DNA of 64,000 bases from positions 9,628,115 through 9,692,114 of the forward strand of contig OY979729.1 of assembly GCA_963855995.1 (NCBI GenBank). The letters run 5' to 3'. Made by a program: the position numbers and the translations under genes. Under the pieces are notes generated by a model, which did no database searches, was not told the origin of the DNA, and saw nothing but the letters and a program-made list of their open reading frames with translations. This document shows, one piece after another, positions 45,601 to 56,700 of the stretch. Source of the DNA: Muricea muricata. Taxonomy: Eukaryota; Cnidaria; Anthozoa; Malacalcyonacea; Plexauridae. The stretch's first letter is position 1, and each line of letters begins with the position of its first letter.

Positions 45601-47600
45601 TTTTCTAGAAAAGTCTATCACTGCTTTCAATTCTTTCTATGCATCTGCCCAATGATTTGCTCAGTAAGCATCGCATTTTTTTCATGCTATCATTTTTTTT
45701 TGTGTTGAAGATTATCAGTAGAATGAAGGCGGATCCGGATTTCATTCCTCGAACCAATGTAAGCCATCTTCATCTCATGTCGTCGTTAAAGAATTTAAAT
45801 GAAATGGCAATATAACCTCTTCAGTGGGGTTTCGGTGGTGTAGTGGTCAGACCACTCGCCTTTCACCTCTAAGGTTCCGACTTCGATCCCCAGTAAGGTG
45901 GACTTGAACCCAGTCCCCATGTGAAAAGAGTATAAGAGTCAACGCTCTGTCGAAAGTCGTGGATTTGCTCCGGTTTCCTCCCATAGGGAAAGTTGACAGG
46001 GTGGGATAGGTAATACGGGCCCACAGTAATTGGCTCACGCTGTTGTGGTGACCCTGCCCCTGTGGCTAAGCTAAATAAAAAAATAAATTAATTTTCACAA
46101 CTTATACATCGCAGTGCACATTGACTTTCGAAGATCATTATTGATTTGCAGCGTGATGAACGTATTCCGCACAAAATGCAGAGACCAAGCGATTAATCAT
46201 AAGTTTCTTGTACGTTTGCATGGTGAATACAATATACTTGTTAAACTTTGTGGAAACACCACGTAAATTTATTATTGCAATTTATTATTGCAATTTATTA
46301 TTGCGATTAATCATAGTTTACACACGTACAGCGGAGTTTTAGTCATTGTTGTTGTCATAAGCTACAAAATCAACAATCTCAAAGATATTCCATTATGCAC
46401 TGTGAAGTCATAAATTGTGTAATTTGCTATGGAATAAAGTTGAATATTTCGAGAGGGAAGAGAGTTGGAGAAATTCTTCCAAGGAAAGGCCTTGCTCGCT
46501 TGATTTTGAACTTTCGAATCGACGCAGAGCACGTCTAGCCGTTCAAAATTATACAATTAAAACGTCAAACACCACAAGTTAAACGTGAAGCAATGTAACG
46601 AGAAAAATTATTGAACATCAACCAACAGTTTCTATGGCACCCCTCCCCTGCAGCTGGTCTGACCGTGAGAAACAACCGAATAAAAATCCATTTTGCTGTT
46701 TTTAATCACTTATATCTTTTATTTTTCTTTATGAAACTTGTTGAAACTTCGTAATCATGTTCAGTAAAAAAAATTACAAGCCCACCAGAAATTTGGAACC
46801 GAAGTAAATTATACTAAATGAAAAATTTGCTGGTTTGGCTCGAAAAATGGATTTTTATTCGACAAATAGTGCCAGTACTTTTCCGTGTTTTCAGTTCAGC
46901 TAGCTGGAAACTCAATCGCAATTGGATGCACCTGTTTCTTACCAGCCGTAGCGCACAGAAGTTACGCTACTAATCCTATGTCTACTATGTCTTGCTCCTT
47001 TTCTTGTAGGCGTTTGGTCTGGACGAGTTATCGTTTGAGAAACAGTTTTGTGCCTGCTGTCCGAGGCCGTTCTTTCAAATTACTTGTTTATGCTGTGATC
47101 TCGACCCCAGTATAAGGTGTGTCATTGATTTAATCAGTATTGTAGACACTAATATAGCTCAGATTACGAGATCCAGCCACTTTCTAGATGTTATTTCGCC
47201 CAACATTTCAATGAAAAAAAAAAGAAGCGCTTACCTAAGACCATATAATCAGCCTTTAAGACGTGATATAAATAGTGTTTTTTGGTATAAATGGCCTTTT
47301 TTGTCCTAAAGTATGCAGACCGGGAAATATAATGTTTTCTACTCAAAGCTCTCAGTATCAAAGCTAAAAATGTTCTCATCGAGTCATCGGTGAAGTGTAA
47401 CATCTAATCGCTCTCGTTCTAACTCGGTGTATTTTCATTTCAGACCGACGTTTTCCTCGCTCAGTCATTGGCTGGAATCGTTGTTAGTTCATCTTGAAGT
47501 TGGTATGCCATTGCCAAGCGACGTGACGTGCTCACTTTTACCTAAAAACTTAAAAACATCCGTGGTTATAGACGCTAAGGAAGCCGCGGTTGTGCGGTGA
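36633..47600 (+). CDS. LIMK: LIM domain kinase (LIM-LIM-PDZ-kinase)
   Basis: Nineteen exons: 36633-36648, 36721-36805, 36893-37028, 37900-38009, 39331-39555, 39993-40092, 40777-41090, 41458-41538, 41849-41918, 42590-42676, 43024-43111, 43213-43316, 43747-43818, 44594-44742, 45408-45457, 45533-45588, 45711-45758, 47010-47116 and 47444-47600. Phases agree throughout; the product is 684 aa (human LIMK1 is 647). LIM1 (about 20-70) and LIM2 (about 71-119) keep all Zn ligands (CSGC, WHRNC, CSEC, CKRD; CQRC, HTEC, CTKC, CKDC). A PDZ domain (about 140-260) contains [10 protein letters not shown]. The kinase (about 357-630) has GKGFFG, catalytic K392 in [16 protein letters not shown] (504-506) and [15 protein letters not shown] kinases phosphorylate cofilin to control actin. 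The activation-loop Thr, target of ROCK/PAK in vertebrates, is present after a KKR cluster. Confidence 0.93.
36649..36720 (+). other. LIMK: 72-nt in-frame LIMK intron 1
   Basis: The segment starts GTAAAA and ends TTTGTCTTTGTAG after a pyrimidine-rich run, so it looks like an intron. It is a multiple of three and free of stops, so retention would insert 24 residues including a hydrophobic stretch before LIM1. I treat it as an intron because removing it places LIM1 about 19 residues from the start. Confidence 0.65.
40185..40670 (-). repeat. 114-bp tandem repeat array (LIMK intron 6)
   Basis: Four or more reverse-oriented units are present (TACTGGATAGCTCTATCAGTT, AGAGGTCCAGTAAGGAT, TTATTGATCCAGTGT). 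It lies between the exons ending at 40092 and starting at 40777. Confidence 0.85.
41160..41415. repeat. TTGT/ACAA-rich dispersed repeat, copy 7
   Basis: The family words AGCTTGACGGAAATATCAGA, CTTATATTATGACTGTATC and CAAGCTTGTTACAAGTTG occur in order. It lies in LIMK intron 7. Confidence 0.65.
41655..41845 (+). repeat. 21-bp minisatellite next to a LIMK splice acceptor
   Basis: About nine tandem units of CGTTCATCGTTAATGTGCGCA end at the acceptor TTCTAG (exon starts 41849). The normal pyrimidine tract is replaced by the last repeat unit. Both strands are open across it only because the period is a multiple of three. Confidence 0.9.
42158..42231. repeat. Palindromic element with a perfect 36-nt core
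   Basis: 42177-42212 is a perfect palindrome (GGTTGTAAGCTAGATAAA and its reverse complement). Outside it, GATACAAACC pairs with GGTTTGTATC. It is flanked by CTATCCGGTGGATAG-type words seen also near 35480, 35995 and 41965. Confidence 0.7.
43657..43762 (+). repeat. Perfect 53-bp tandem duplication at a LIMK splice acceptor
   Basis: 43657-43709 and 43710-43762 are identical. Each copy contains the pyrimidine tract, the AG acceptor and the first 16 bases of the catalytic-loop exon (GATTACCTTCACAAAA). Only the second acceptor (exon start 43747) keeps the kinase frame. Confidence 0.95.
43856..44520 (+). repeat. 114-bp tandem repeat array (LIMK intron 13)
   Basis: Five to six forward units are present. 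The first two are almost identical, with GTTTCCTCCT at 43867 and again at 43981, which fixes the period at 114 bp. Later units are more diverged. The array ends about 75 bp before the exon at 44594. Confidence 0.92.
45085..45270. repeat. Dispersed inverted element (AAGCTCGGATCTTCATCA type)
   Basis: The sequence CTTTCGATCCGTAAGCTCGG followed by ATCTTCATC has an imperfect reverse complement, GAAGATGCGAGCTTAAAACG, about 50 bp later. It also carries the ACATCACGTAAATTTATTA word shared with the element near 46250. Confidence 0.55.
45827..46089 (+). mobile_element. tRNA-Glu-derived SINE (LIMK intron 17)
   Basis: The head reads like a tRNA: A box TGGTGTAGTGGTCAGA, anticodon loop CTTTCAC (UUC, Glu) and a B-box-like TTCCGACTTCGATCCCC. 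A tRNA-unrelated body follows (AAAGTTGACAGGGTGGGATA, ATTGGCTCACGCTGTTG), then an A-rich tail after GGCTAAGCTAAATAAA. The copy at 9640-9845 shares the body. Such elements are transcribed by RNA polymerase III and moved by LINE enzymes; no partner LINE is visible here. Confidence 0.8.
46200..46320. repeat. GTGGAAACACCACGT element, partial copy
   Basis: AAGTTTCTTGTACGTTTGCA, then TGGTGAATA, then TTTGTGGAAACACCACGTAA parallel the sequence at 18275-18345. It ends in short TTTATTATTGCAA tandem repeats. Confidence 0.6.
46650..46910 (+). repeat. About 250-bp dispersed element, copy 3
   Basis: This third copy lies in the LIMK intron between exons 17 and 18, with AAAAATCCATTTTGCTG and GTGCCAGTACTTTTCCGTG at its two sides. 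Confidence 0.65.
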
Positions 47601-47633
47601 AATATACCGCTTTCCCTATGCGTGTTACCACAG

Positions 47634-47639
47634 AATAAA
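47634..47639 (+). terminator. LIMK: Likely LIMK polyadenylation signal
   Basis: A canonical AATAAA lies 34 nt after the LIMK stop codon, implying a very short 3' UTR. Confidence 0.5.
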
Positions 47640-48439
47640 ACACGCAAAAGGTCAGTCAGATACAGTTCAACAAACAGAAGGTAATCTTCAATGTTTTTCG
47701 CGTAAGTGCTATTCATCATGATTCGTCACTTGGCAAGTCGTCTTGGCAAGTGTCAAACAGAATTCCCTCTGGAAATATTCCAAAACGGGGGGTGACTGCT
47801 TCTGTTTAGGGCACTTGCTGAGTGACTAGTGATGGTGAATAGTCAAAAACACTGAAGATGACTTCCTGTATGCATTTTCTGTGGTGTTATGGGCTGACGG
47901 CACTGATCCTACATAATTGGCTGGATATAGTTTCTATGACTAACGATGACTTACTCTTACTGGCTTGAATGAGATGCATCTCAATAGTCTGGATGGAATA
48001 TACTGATCTCCGTTTTCTGGATTCAGAATTGAATGCAACTGGTCTGTAAGTAATGGCTGACTCCAGCTTTACAAACTGTTTACCCACACAGAGCAAGGAG
48101 ATTCCAGCTTATAACTAATATTATTGAAAATAAGTAAATTTATATCTCTATTCTTTTGCTTTAATAACTGCAGGAAGACCGCAATTGCTATATGCTAAAG
48201 CCATATACAATGAAAACTCTTGCACTTGAACAAATTTAAAATTTAGATTTGTATATATGTGTTATCGCGTAGCTAATATCAGAGATGAGATTTTTATAAG
48301 AAGAGATTAATTGACATTATATTTCTAGGATGATGAATGTATTAGAAAATATTAAGAACGACTTTATTAACCTCTAATAGAATCCTAACCTGCTGGACAG
48401 GAGGAAATTAAAATCAAATTTTGCATTTGAAATATTGCA

Positions 48440-49130
48440 TAAAAGACATTGTTTCTCAGCCATGTTTAACAATAGTGGACAAACCAGGAATCATTGTTTC
48501 CTAGCCATGTTGAACAAACGTGAACAAACCAGCAAACATTGTTTCCTCAGCCATGTTTCACAAGCGTGGACAAACTTGGAGACATTGTTTTCTGGTCAGG
48601 AATCATTGTTTCATAGTCATGTTTCCTAAAAGTGGATAAACCAGGAAATATTGCTTTGCTTCACAAACGTGTACAAAGTTGGAAGTTTCCTAGCCATGAA
48701 TCACAAAGGTGGAAAAACCAGGAAACATTGTTTTCTGGCCATCTTACGCAAAGATAGACAAACGAACAAACACTGTTTCCTAGCCATCTTTCACAAAAAT
48801 GGGCAAACCAGGAAACATTGTTTCCTGGCCATCTTCCAGAAAGATGGACAAACGAACCAACATTGTTTCCTAGCCATCTTACACAAAGACGGGCAAATTA
48901 GGAAGCATTGTTTCCTAGCCATGTTTCAGAAAGATGGCTAAACCAAGAAACATCGTTTCCTGGCCATCTTACACAAAGGCTGACAAACGAAGAAACATTG
49001 TTTCCTACCCATCTTACACAAAGACGGGCAAACCAGGAAACATTGTTTCCTAGCCATCTTACACAAAGACGGGCAAACCAGGAAGCATTGTTTCCTAGCC
49101 ATCTTTCACAAAGATGGACAAACGTTAAAG
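48440..49130 (+). repeat. 45-bp minisatellite
   Basis: About 15 imperfect units share the core AACATTGTTTCCTAGCCATC then a TTxCACAAAGA-GG-CAAAC segment. Because 45 is a multiple of three, several frames are open on both strands (for example HCFLAILHKDGQTRK repeated). I regard these as repeat artefacts: no splice context or start supports a gene. Confidence 0.9.
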
Positions 49131-50366
49131 GTGGCAAGTCCGGAAGATATTGCCCTAGCAGCCATTTTAGGAAACAGAAATATCAAGATTTTAAGTAGCC
49201 TACGGTCAGCTCGATTTGCACCCCAACAATATTTAATTAGTTTTGCAAAATTTTGATTGACTTCAAAGTTTTGCTTTGTACGGGTGGTGTGCGTGTTACA
49301 GGCAAATAAGAACCCGTTACGAAATCTCATGCATACTTAATGATCTATTCAGTAATTTGTAGAATAACGTAGTATTTTGGCTAACAATTTATGTTTTAAC
49401 ATTTGAAATGAATGGAACATTTGGCTAATGCGTGTAAGGTTACGATTCTTGGTGAACATGAGAAGAATTAAGAGAATTGTTGTTTTTACGGATGGGTAAA
49501 GGATTTTTGTATTTTAAAATAAACAAACAGGTAATACACAGATTGTTCTTAATCTTTTGTCTTAAACGGTGTGCTCTGATAAAATCATCTCTTTATGTTT
49601 TTAAAATACTCAGCCCACTTAATCGTTACTTATACAATAAATAACCTCTGTTTTCGCTTATCACTAATCTGGGATTCATTTAGTTCTTTGAAGTTTATTA
49701 AGGTTGAGTAAGGTTGTAATTAAAGCCAATTTCACATTAGCAATTTCTTCTGTGGTTTCTAGTTGTTTCACTTCTGACAGATGTGAATAAGTGGTTTAAT
49801 AAGGAATGTTCTGAGTGTGGGACTCCTCACCCGAACATTTCGGACTGTTTCACTCGTTTACATCCATCAAAAGGAGAAATTGGTCAGGAATGTGACAAAC
49901 AAGTCTTATAAGAGGGAGCATGCATCTTCTTTGCTCTTCGCTGGTGGCAATTTCCTTCCGCACTGGAAGTAACGCTTGTGCGTTCAAAACATAAATATTT
50001 CAAGGCCCTGAAGAGGGCGAGATAGTGGGGCCTATTCCCGTTCCCCATGCAGCCCTAGTTCTTTATTATCCCATTGTGCAGGTGTGCACAAATCCCATAG
50101 TCCTGGTGGCTGCTTGCTCAAATCTTGATACCATTTCTATTGTCTTTTGGTCAATGAATCCTGGAATTCCCAGTGCGTGGAATCACAATTCATTTAAATC
50201 CAATTTTACCCCTTCAGGACGCTCTTATTTCATATCCCTCTACTTGAGATTTGGAAAATAATGGAAAAGGTGGGCACCCTCTCGTACAAAGCACGTATCA
50301 GCAAAATCGTATAACACTGTCACTGATATATTTTTTCCAGGTTCACCGAAGATCATTCTTTTCAAA

Positions 50367-52294
50367 ATGACAGAATCGAAAGCAGTAACAAAAATATTTT
50401 ACATTTTCCTAATCGTCTCATTTTCAAGTGGATTCGCCGTGATCTGCTTCACGGACTTGCGCGCAGCCCCAATGGGCAAAATTCTACAGTTCAAAGCTAA
50501 AGTCTATCCTTACAAATGGCCGCTGCGAACAGGACTTCTGGTGCTTCTTTTGCTTATTACGGTTCTGGCATTTGTAGCCACGCTCAAGGAAATACACCGA
50601 CTAAATATCGTACTAGCTGCCCTGATATTTATTTTGCTCATTGTGGAGGTCTCGTTTGCCGCGAAGCATTTGACATGGCGTAACGAACAATCGCGAATAG
50701 TAAAGCAACAAAGTGATGGAAACACAATGTTGCAACAATATGGCGTCGACCCAGCCATCACAAACATAATGGACTATGTGCAGAGAACATATTCCTGCTG
50801 TGGAGTCAGAGATTATCGTGACTGGGCAACCTCGAACTGGGCGGCAATTGTTGTAAGTATTGAATGGTGTTGCTTTATTATATTGTTGCTTCTTCCGTTG
50901 ACAAAGGAATGGACTAGAAGCGCTAATGTTCCTGACGCGCGGCATCCGTACGTGCACAGCTTGTACGCTTTACTTTGGAACCCTGTAACCTCACTTTAAA
51001 TGTATCCCAGAACTTAGTATTTCATTTTTGAAACAAGGACAGCAATGTCTATGGAACTGTCGACTTTTAACTTTTTTTTAGCTAAAAACCAGCGCTGAAT
51101 GACGACTGTCTTGTTTTTGAGTGCCGAGAAACATCGCCACTGATGTTGTAAAGAAAGTTTTATGAAAACAATAAATAGTGAATTTCAGCCTTTTTACTTC
51201 CAAAAAAAAAGGTTCTTGTATTACTCTCCTTAGTAAAAACACATTTAACGAAGTAAATTAAATTGGCTTCTCCTCGAAAACAGAGTGTCAAACAAGATCC
51301 TTTGCATATACCATCCCCATTCATGTAGATCTAGGCACACATTTGTATCCCAACTTGCTGGTATAGAAACCGCTAATACTTTGACTCTAATACTTACATA
51401 TTTTAAACATGCTGAAAACTCAGGAAAGAAAAAACTGGCAGCCACCAATATGTTTGCTCTGCTCGAGCTAAGTCAAACGGCTAACGGCTGTGATGATACC
51501 AGACATGTAATAAGAATGTCACAAAGTTGACAACACAACAGTGTTGTTATATTCATTCATTCATTTAAATTTATTTAACCACGGTAGTCTACAAATATTA
51601 CATTGTTTTTCATAAGGCCGTCTTATAACTTACAACTGTACCAGTTTTGTTTGAAAAACCTTCTAACAAGTCTGATCCTCCCGTCAAGGTTGTTTTGAGT
51701 TGTGGACAGATTCTTCCAAACTTGTTTCGGCAACTTGGAACAAGCATTCCGAACGCACGTTCTCAACAGCTTGTGTACAATGTGCAACTTGTGTGTGTTT
51801 TAACGCCTTGATTTATGTTTTTTTTTCAGCTGAAGCAAAATGCAGTGCCAACATCATGTTGTAAAATGCCCGGGGCTGGATGTGGAGATGATTTAGACAT
51901 TAAAGATCCGTTTGAAAATGTTTTTGTTCAAGGTTGCACACAACTATTGTATTTCAGTAAGAGCAGCGACCACGATCATGGTGGAGTTGGCATGGCCGTA
52001 CTTTTTCTCCACTGGTGTTCTGTGGTCACCTGTGTCATATTGGCGTGTGCCGTCACTTACACCAGCGGTCTTACTCCGGTCCAGGCCCTTGCCGGCGAAG
52101 AACCGGAGAAGCAACCTGAAGGCGCTGCGGGCAAAAGCCCTAAAAAGCAGGCAAAGTCGGGTGACAAGAAGAGGACTGGGGATGACTTAGATTTTGCCGA
52201 GGAAAACAAGGCTCCAAAAGGAGCCAGAAATTTGTTGATAGATAAATCTGAACTAGAAAACGATTCTGAAACTTTGGAGATGAGTGGCTCTTAG
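50367..52294 (+). CDS. Tetraspanin
   Basis: The coding exons 50367-50852 and 51830-52294 join in phase 0 and give 316 aa. The first exon starts at an acceptor (50341), so a non-coding exon lies upstream. TM1 is at about 8-27, TM2 at about 52-74 and TM3 at about 79-99. The large loop (about 100-215) carries CCG (144-146), PTSCC (C172, C173), C180 and GC (C198), the six-cysteine pattern of tetraspanins. TM4 follows at about 213-236. Tetraspanins organise membrane-protein microdomains at the plasma membrane or in endosomes. The small first extracellular loop is typical. The C-terminal tail is long (about 75 residues) and rich in Lys, Glu and Pro; most tetraspanins have tails of 10-20 residues. 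I cannot name an orthologue. Confidence 0.9.
51478..51790. repeat. TTGT/ACAA-rich dispersed repeat, copy 8
   Basis: It lies in the tetraspanin intron (GATACCAGACATGTAATAAG, CTTCTAACAAGTCTGATCC, GGCAACTTGGAACAAGC) and is interrupted by an unrelated TTCATTCATTCATTTAAATT stretch near 51553. Confidence 0.55.
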
Positions 52295-53768
52295 TAGGGA
52301 TTATTCTAAGCTAGAGTTGCCACTTTTTTCAATGGGAAATATACAGTGTGTCCTAAAAAGTCCCGCGGCCCCCTTTTGTAATCACTCTGTTGTTGTTAGG
52401 CAGAAAATTTCTAGGGTCACTCTGTAAAGGGTTTAAAAAAAAAAGGTAACCGTACTTTGAAGTGTTCTGCGCCGCTCAATATTCAGCATACAGAAATAAT
52501 TCTTTCACAGTTCGTACATGAATGTCGTTATCGTAAAATTTAAGGAAAAATTGAGAAAATTAGAATCAAGTAGTTACATTCACGCTGGGAATGTAGTAAA
52601 AATCCGGCTGTTGAAATTTAGTCCTGTTTGAGAAATAAAATTTACAAATGTTAGCCTGGGTAGTAAAATTAATGCGTCTTATTAGCGATGTTCATTGTTT
52701 CTCGAGAAGGATAATTGATTAATGGACTTCTGTTATGTTCGGAGCTGAAAATTGATTTAGAGCTGAAAATATGTGATTTCGACCGGTTATTTTCATTTTA
52801 TTCGTATTTGCTCAATTTTTCTTCAAATTTCACAAAAATGGTGTCAATCGAAAGCTAAAAGCCTGGTTTTTCTGCCTGCGAATTATTTCTGTAGATTAAA
52901 CAATGAACGCGTCAAACCACTCCAAAGTTTGATTGCTTTCTTTTTGATACACCCTGTATTTCTGAATTTGAAAGTTTTGACTTTATGTAATGTTTACCAT
53001 AATGGTGTGTTTCGACCGAAATAACTCAAGAATCAAGCTAGAAAAGAAATAGCTGAGACAGACTTAGTTATTTCAAAAGCGCTTTGAAATGGCAAATAAT
53101 ATTTTTTGTTGCCATTACCCTTTAGTAAAAGTCAAAGCTTCTAGCTCTAGAAATATATTTTCAATTCGTAAAGGTGGTAACAATTGCGGCTCAGAGCAAT
53201 ACCCATAGAAATAATCGATATAAATGTGTGCTTGGTAACCTAGCCGGTACTCAAATTGAAAAAAATGCCCTTATAAATCCGCCATATTGGATTTAGCCGA
53301 GAAACTGTCTATGGGGAGAGTTTAATTGTCATACAATGGGGAGAGTTTAATTTTGCCCTTATAGATCGGCCATTTTGAATTTAAATGTGGCGTCACTTGC
53401 TTACCTGAAAATGAATAGGAGCAAGCATGATATATCTATTATTTCTATGGTGATACCAAGCTCTTAGAGATGTTTGGAATCATTTTCTTTTGCTTAGTTG
53501 AAAAAAAGGCCATGATCTTAGACACAAGCTTGGGCCACATAGATTAATATAAATTAAAAAACTATTACATTTTAGCAGCACTTCTTTGTACATTCGTGAA
53601 ATATTTTTATACAAAGCACATTTTACACGCAAATGCATCAGTTTATGTCGAGTCCTGTCTCGAGTTGTTTTTTAATGTCACGTGATCGTGCTTCCCGCGA
53701 ACTGATTACACATGATACAGTGGTAATGAGATGACCATTTTGTATCCGTAATTTTCCCTCTATAACCA
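52295..53768. other. Spacer between the convergent tetraspanin and ADO 3' ends
   Basis: No coding exon is supported. It should hold the 3' UTRs of both genes. It includes a candidate DNA-transposon remnant (52340-52960). An AATAAA lies near 52635. Confidence 0.5.
52340..52960. mobile_element. Candidate non-autonomous DNA transposon
   Basis: The left end ATACAGTGTGTCCTAAAAAG and right end GATACACCCTGTAT form short imperfect inverted termini about 620 bp apart. The style ACAGxGTGTCC is common at animal mariner-like element ends. The interior has no transposase frame. Confidence 0.4.
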
Positions 53769-56700
53769 TCACTCGTCCTCGCTGGCTCGCGTTAGATCCT
53801 CATATCTCACCGCCGGTCCTCGGTACTCCTAGAAAGTTATTAGATATTGATTATCAAATAATGAGCGATTACCATGGTCATCTTACCATATTAACTGAAT
53901 CGGAATATTTCCATTGTCTTTTCATTGTTGAAAATCTCACTGTTCTCCATGTCTTGGTTTGAAAATCTCGCTGTTCTCCATGTCTTGCACTCATGATCCA
54001 GTGATCAGAATGCTCCATTGTCTTTTCATTGTTCAGTTCTGAAAATCTCACTGTTCTCATGTCATTCAGTCATTATCCATTGATCAAAATGTTCAATTGT
54101 CTTTTCATTGGTTTAAAAAATCTCACTGTTCCCCATGTCGACAATTCAGTGGTAATCGAACATTAGAAATTCCAAATGTCAATACCAAAACCAACCTACC
54201 TGTGAGTCGCAGAAAAATTCAAGTGGACACGGTACTTCTTGTAGATATCTCACATCACTGAAAGAAAACAAACTCATTAACCCCTTCTTGAACACACGAC
54301 TTTAGATATCCCATATTTCTCAATTCGCTTTCACAACAAGTACCTTCATTTGCAACCTACCAATTTTTAGTTACAAAACCTCAATCAAAATTCAACGTAA
54401 ATAATATCATTTCAAACCCACAAAATAAACTACAACTTTTTATAGCACTGGATAAGATAAAAGTGAAGAATATGAACCTTTCTTCGTCTTCTGTGCGACA
54501 TTCTTTGTAGTACAAACAGTCTCGATCCTAGAAAAACAAACAAAATGAAGTACCGTTAAGTAATAGATAAAATACGAGCGGCAGAAATCCCCATATAGAT
54601 CATAGGTCACCCAGGAATACTCGCGAGAGTGACGCAATACCGCGAGTATTTTATCGTACTTGTGAAATGAAACAATGGGTAATGAATAGGGAATGTCATT
54701 AGCTTAATATTATGCAGTGCTTTGTTTTTAAGATTTCGCAACAGGAAATACATTAAAAGGTCATGCAGGGTTTTATTGCAAGCCTGCAACCGGCGAATTC
54801 ATCGGCTACTTCTAGCATCATCATCAGCTCATGAAATTTTGATGTTTTAACAGAAATGACACTCTATAATGACGCGAGGTTTTACTTTGTATTGCAGCAG
54901 TGTATTTTTTTCTTCAAAGATATTCAAATGTATGATTTAGAGTTCAGTTAAAACGTCTTGAGTTCAGTTAAAACGTCTTGTAATTACTGCTGTCTATTTA
55001 TATCTATAATAGTGTCTATAATAGTGAACACATGCAGTAAATGAATACGAACATTTTAACCGAGACCTCTGCCGAGACCAAATTTCGTTTCATCGTAAGG
55101 TTCTATTTCACAGGTTTTGAGAAAAAAAATCAATGCATAAATAACGTATACTGCTAGCTCCAATTCATACTCTGTACTTTCAAAAATAACAAAACCCTTA
55201 CCGAAAGTTTTACATTTATTTACGAGACGTTCCAGACTGCAGCTAAAATGCTCATCTTATGGATGAAGAAAAATTTAAAGAAATGGAACCAAACCTTTTC
55301 TGTCGAGTATGGAGGACCCAAAATGTCGAGAAAGGCTGCAGGTCTGCAAAACGAAATTGAAAAGTATTAACTTTTACAAGTAGACCACTAAAAAGAAACA
55401 AATTCCAGAGAATAGAGCCATCTTGAATGAATAAAAACAAGACAAGCAGTTGAGACTGTAAATTTTCGACTTTACTTCAAAGCCATCATCAGACAGAACG
55501 AAACACGATGCTTCATAATTATACAGCATTGACGCAGAGCAAGAGAGCCAACTATTGTGCAGTATGCTATTGTGTTTCATTCTGCCTGATGAAAACTTTG
55601 AAATAAAGTCAAAGACTATGAATTGTACATATATGCGAGGGTTGAAATATTAAGTCGCGTTTCATGATACAATACTGAACTTGCAGCCTTGTTTTCCAAG
55701 TAGTAAATTACACTAGGTTTATAGTACTAGTCTAGATATTATCGTAAACACAGAGGTCGCCTCAAAAATCCTGCCAATATTTTCGTTCCCTAGTTATATA
55801 GTTTCGGTTTGAACTTTCGTTATGAAATAAATCTGGAGAGTTTCAGCTGTCGCCAAATCTCGTTGAACTGAGCTCGTTCAAATGTCGATGAATTGATGAA
55901 CTTTCTGCTCCGCTCATGAGAGGTTGCATGAGAGCTGGATTTCGTAATGAATTATTAATTTTAAAGCCCTTACACTAAGAAGGAAGCGCATGAAATTCCA
56001 TTCAGGATTTTGCTAATTATATGTTGATAATTTTGACCATATTTTTTATCTCAATTTCAATCTCGTTTTCGACAAACTTCCCATGCAACCCTCATATGAA
56101 CTATCGCTTTCCAACATTCATCAAGAATCAACTCTCAGGCAAACTCCCTCCTCGCTTCTCAACACTCGTCGACTCTCCAAACACGTTCAACTTTCCTACA
56201 ATCTCTCATGCAAACTTTCGCTTCTCAACTCTTATGCAAAGTCTCACTTCTAAACTCTTATGCAAACTCTTGCTTCTCAACTCTTATGCAAACTTTCGCT
56301 TCTCAACTCCTATGCAAACTTTCGCTTCTTAACTATTATGCAAACTCTCGCTTCTCAACTCTTGGGCAAAATCTCGCTTCTCAACTCTTATGCAAACTCT
56401 CGCTTCTCAACTTTTGTGTAAACTCTCGCTTCTCAACTCTTGTGCAAACTCTCGCTTCTCAGCTCTTATGCAAACTCTCTCTTCTCAACTCTTATGCAAA
56501 CTCTCGCTTCTCAACTCTTGTGCAAACTCTCGCTCTCAACTCTTATGCAAACTCTCGCTTCTCAACTCTCCCCAACTCTCCCCAACTCTCACTTCTCAAC
56601 ACTTATCAACACTAACGCGAACTTTGGCCTTTCAACTCTCATGCAAAGGCGCACTTCTCAGCACTTAACATCACTCATGCAAACTATGGCTTCTCAACTC

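Larger units (their letters stand above)
47601..50340. other. Spacer between LIMK and the tetraspanin
   Basis: No coding exon is supported. The main content is the 45-bp minisatellite at about 48440-49130. The right end must contain an untranslated 5' exon of the tetraspanin, because a splice acceptor (TTTTTTCCAG) ends at 50340, before its start codon. Confidence 0.5.

Noticed and set aside
48651-49198. Two overlapping frames of 96 aa and one antisense frame of 79 aa with repeated HKDGQ-type peptides
   Set aside because: They are products of the 45-bp minisatellite with no start context, splice sites or recognisable domain.
55252-55440. 62-aa minus-strand frame MFLFIQDGSILW...
   Set aside because: It overlaps the real ADO exon (55295-55343) in a different frame; the ADO frame gives PAAFLDILGPPY.
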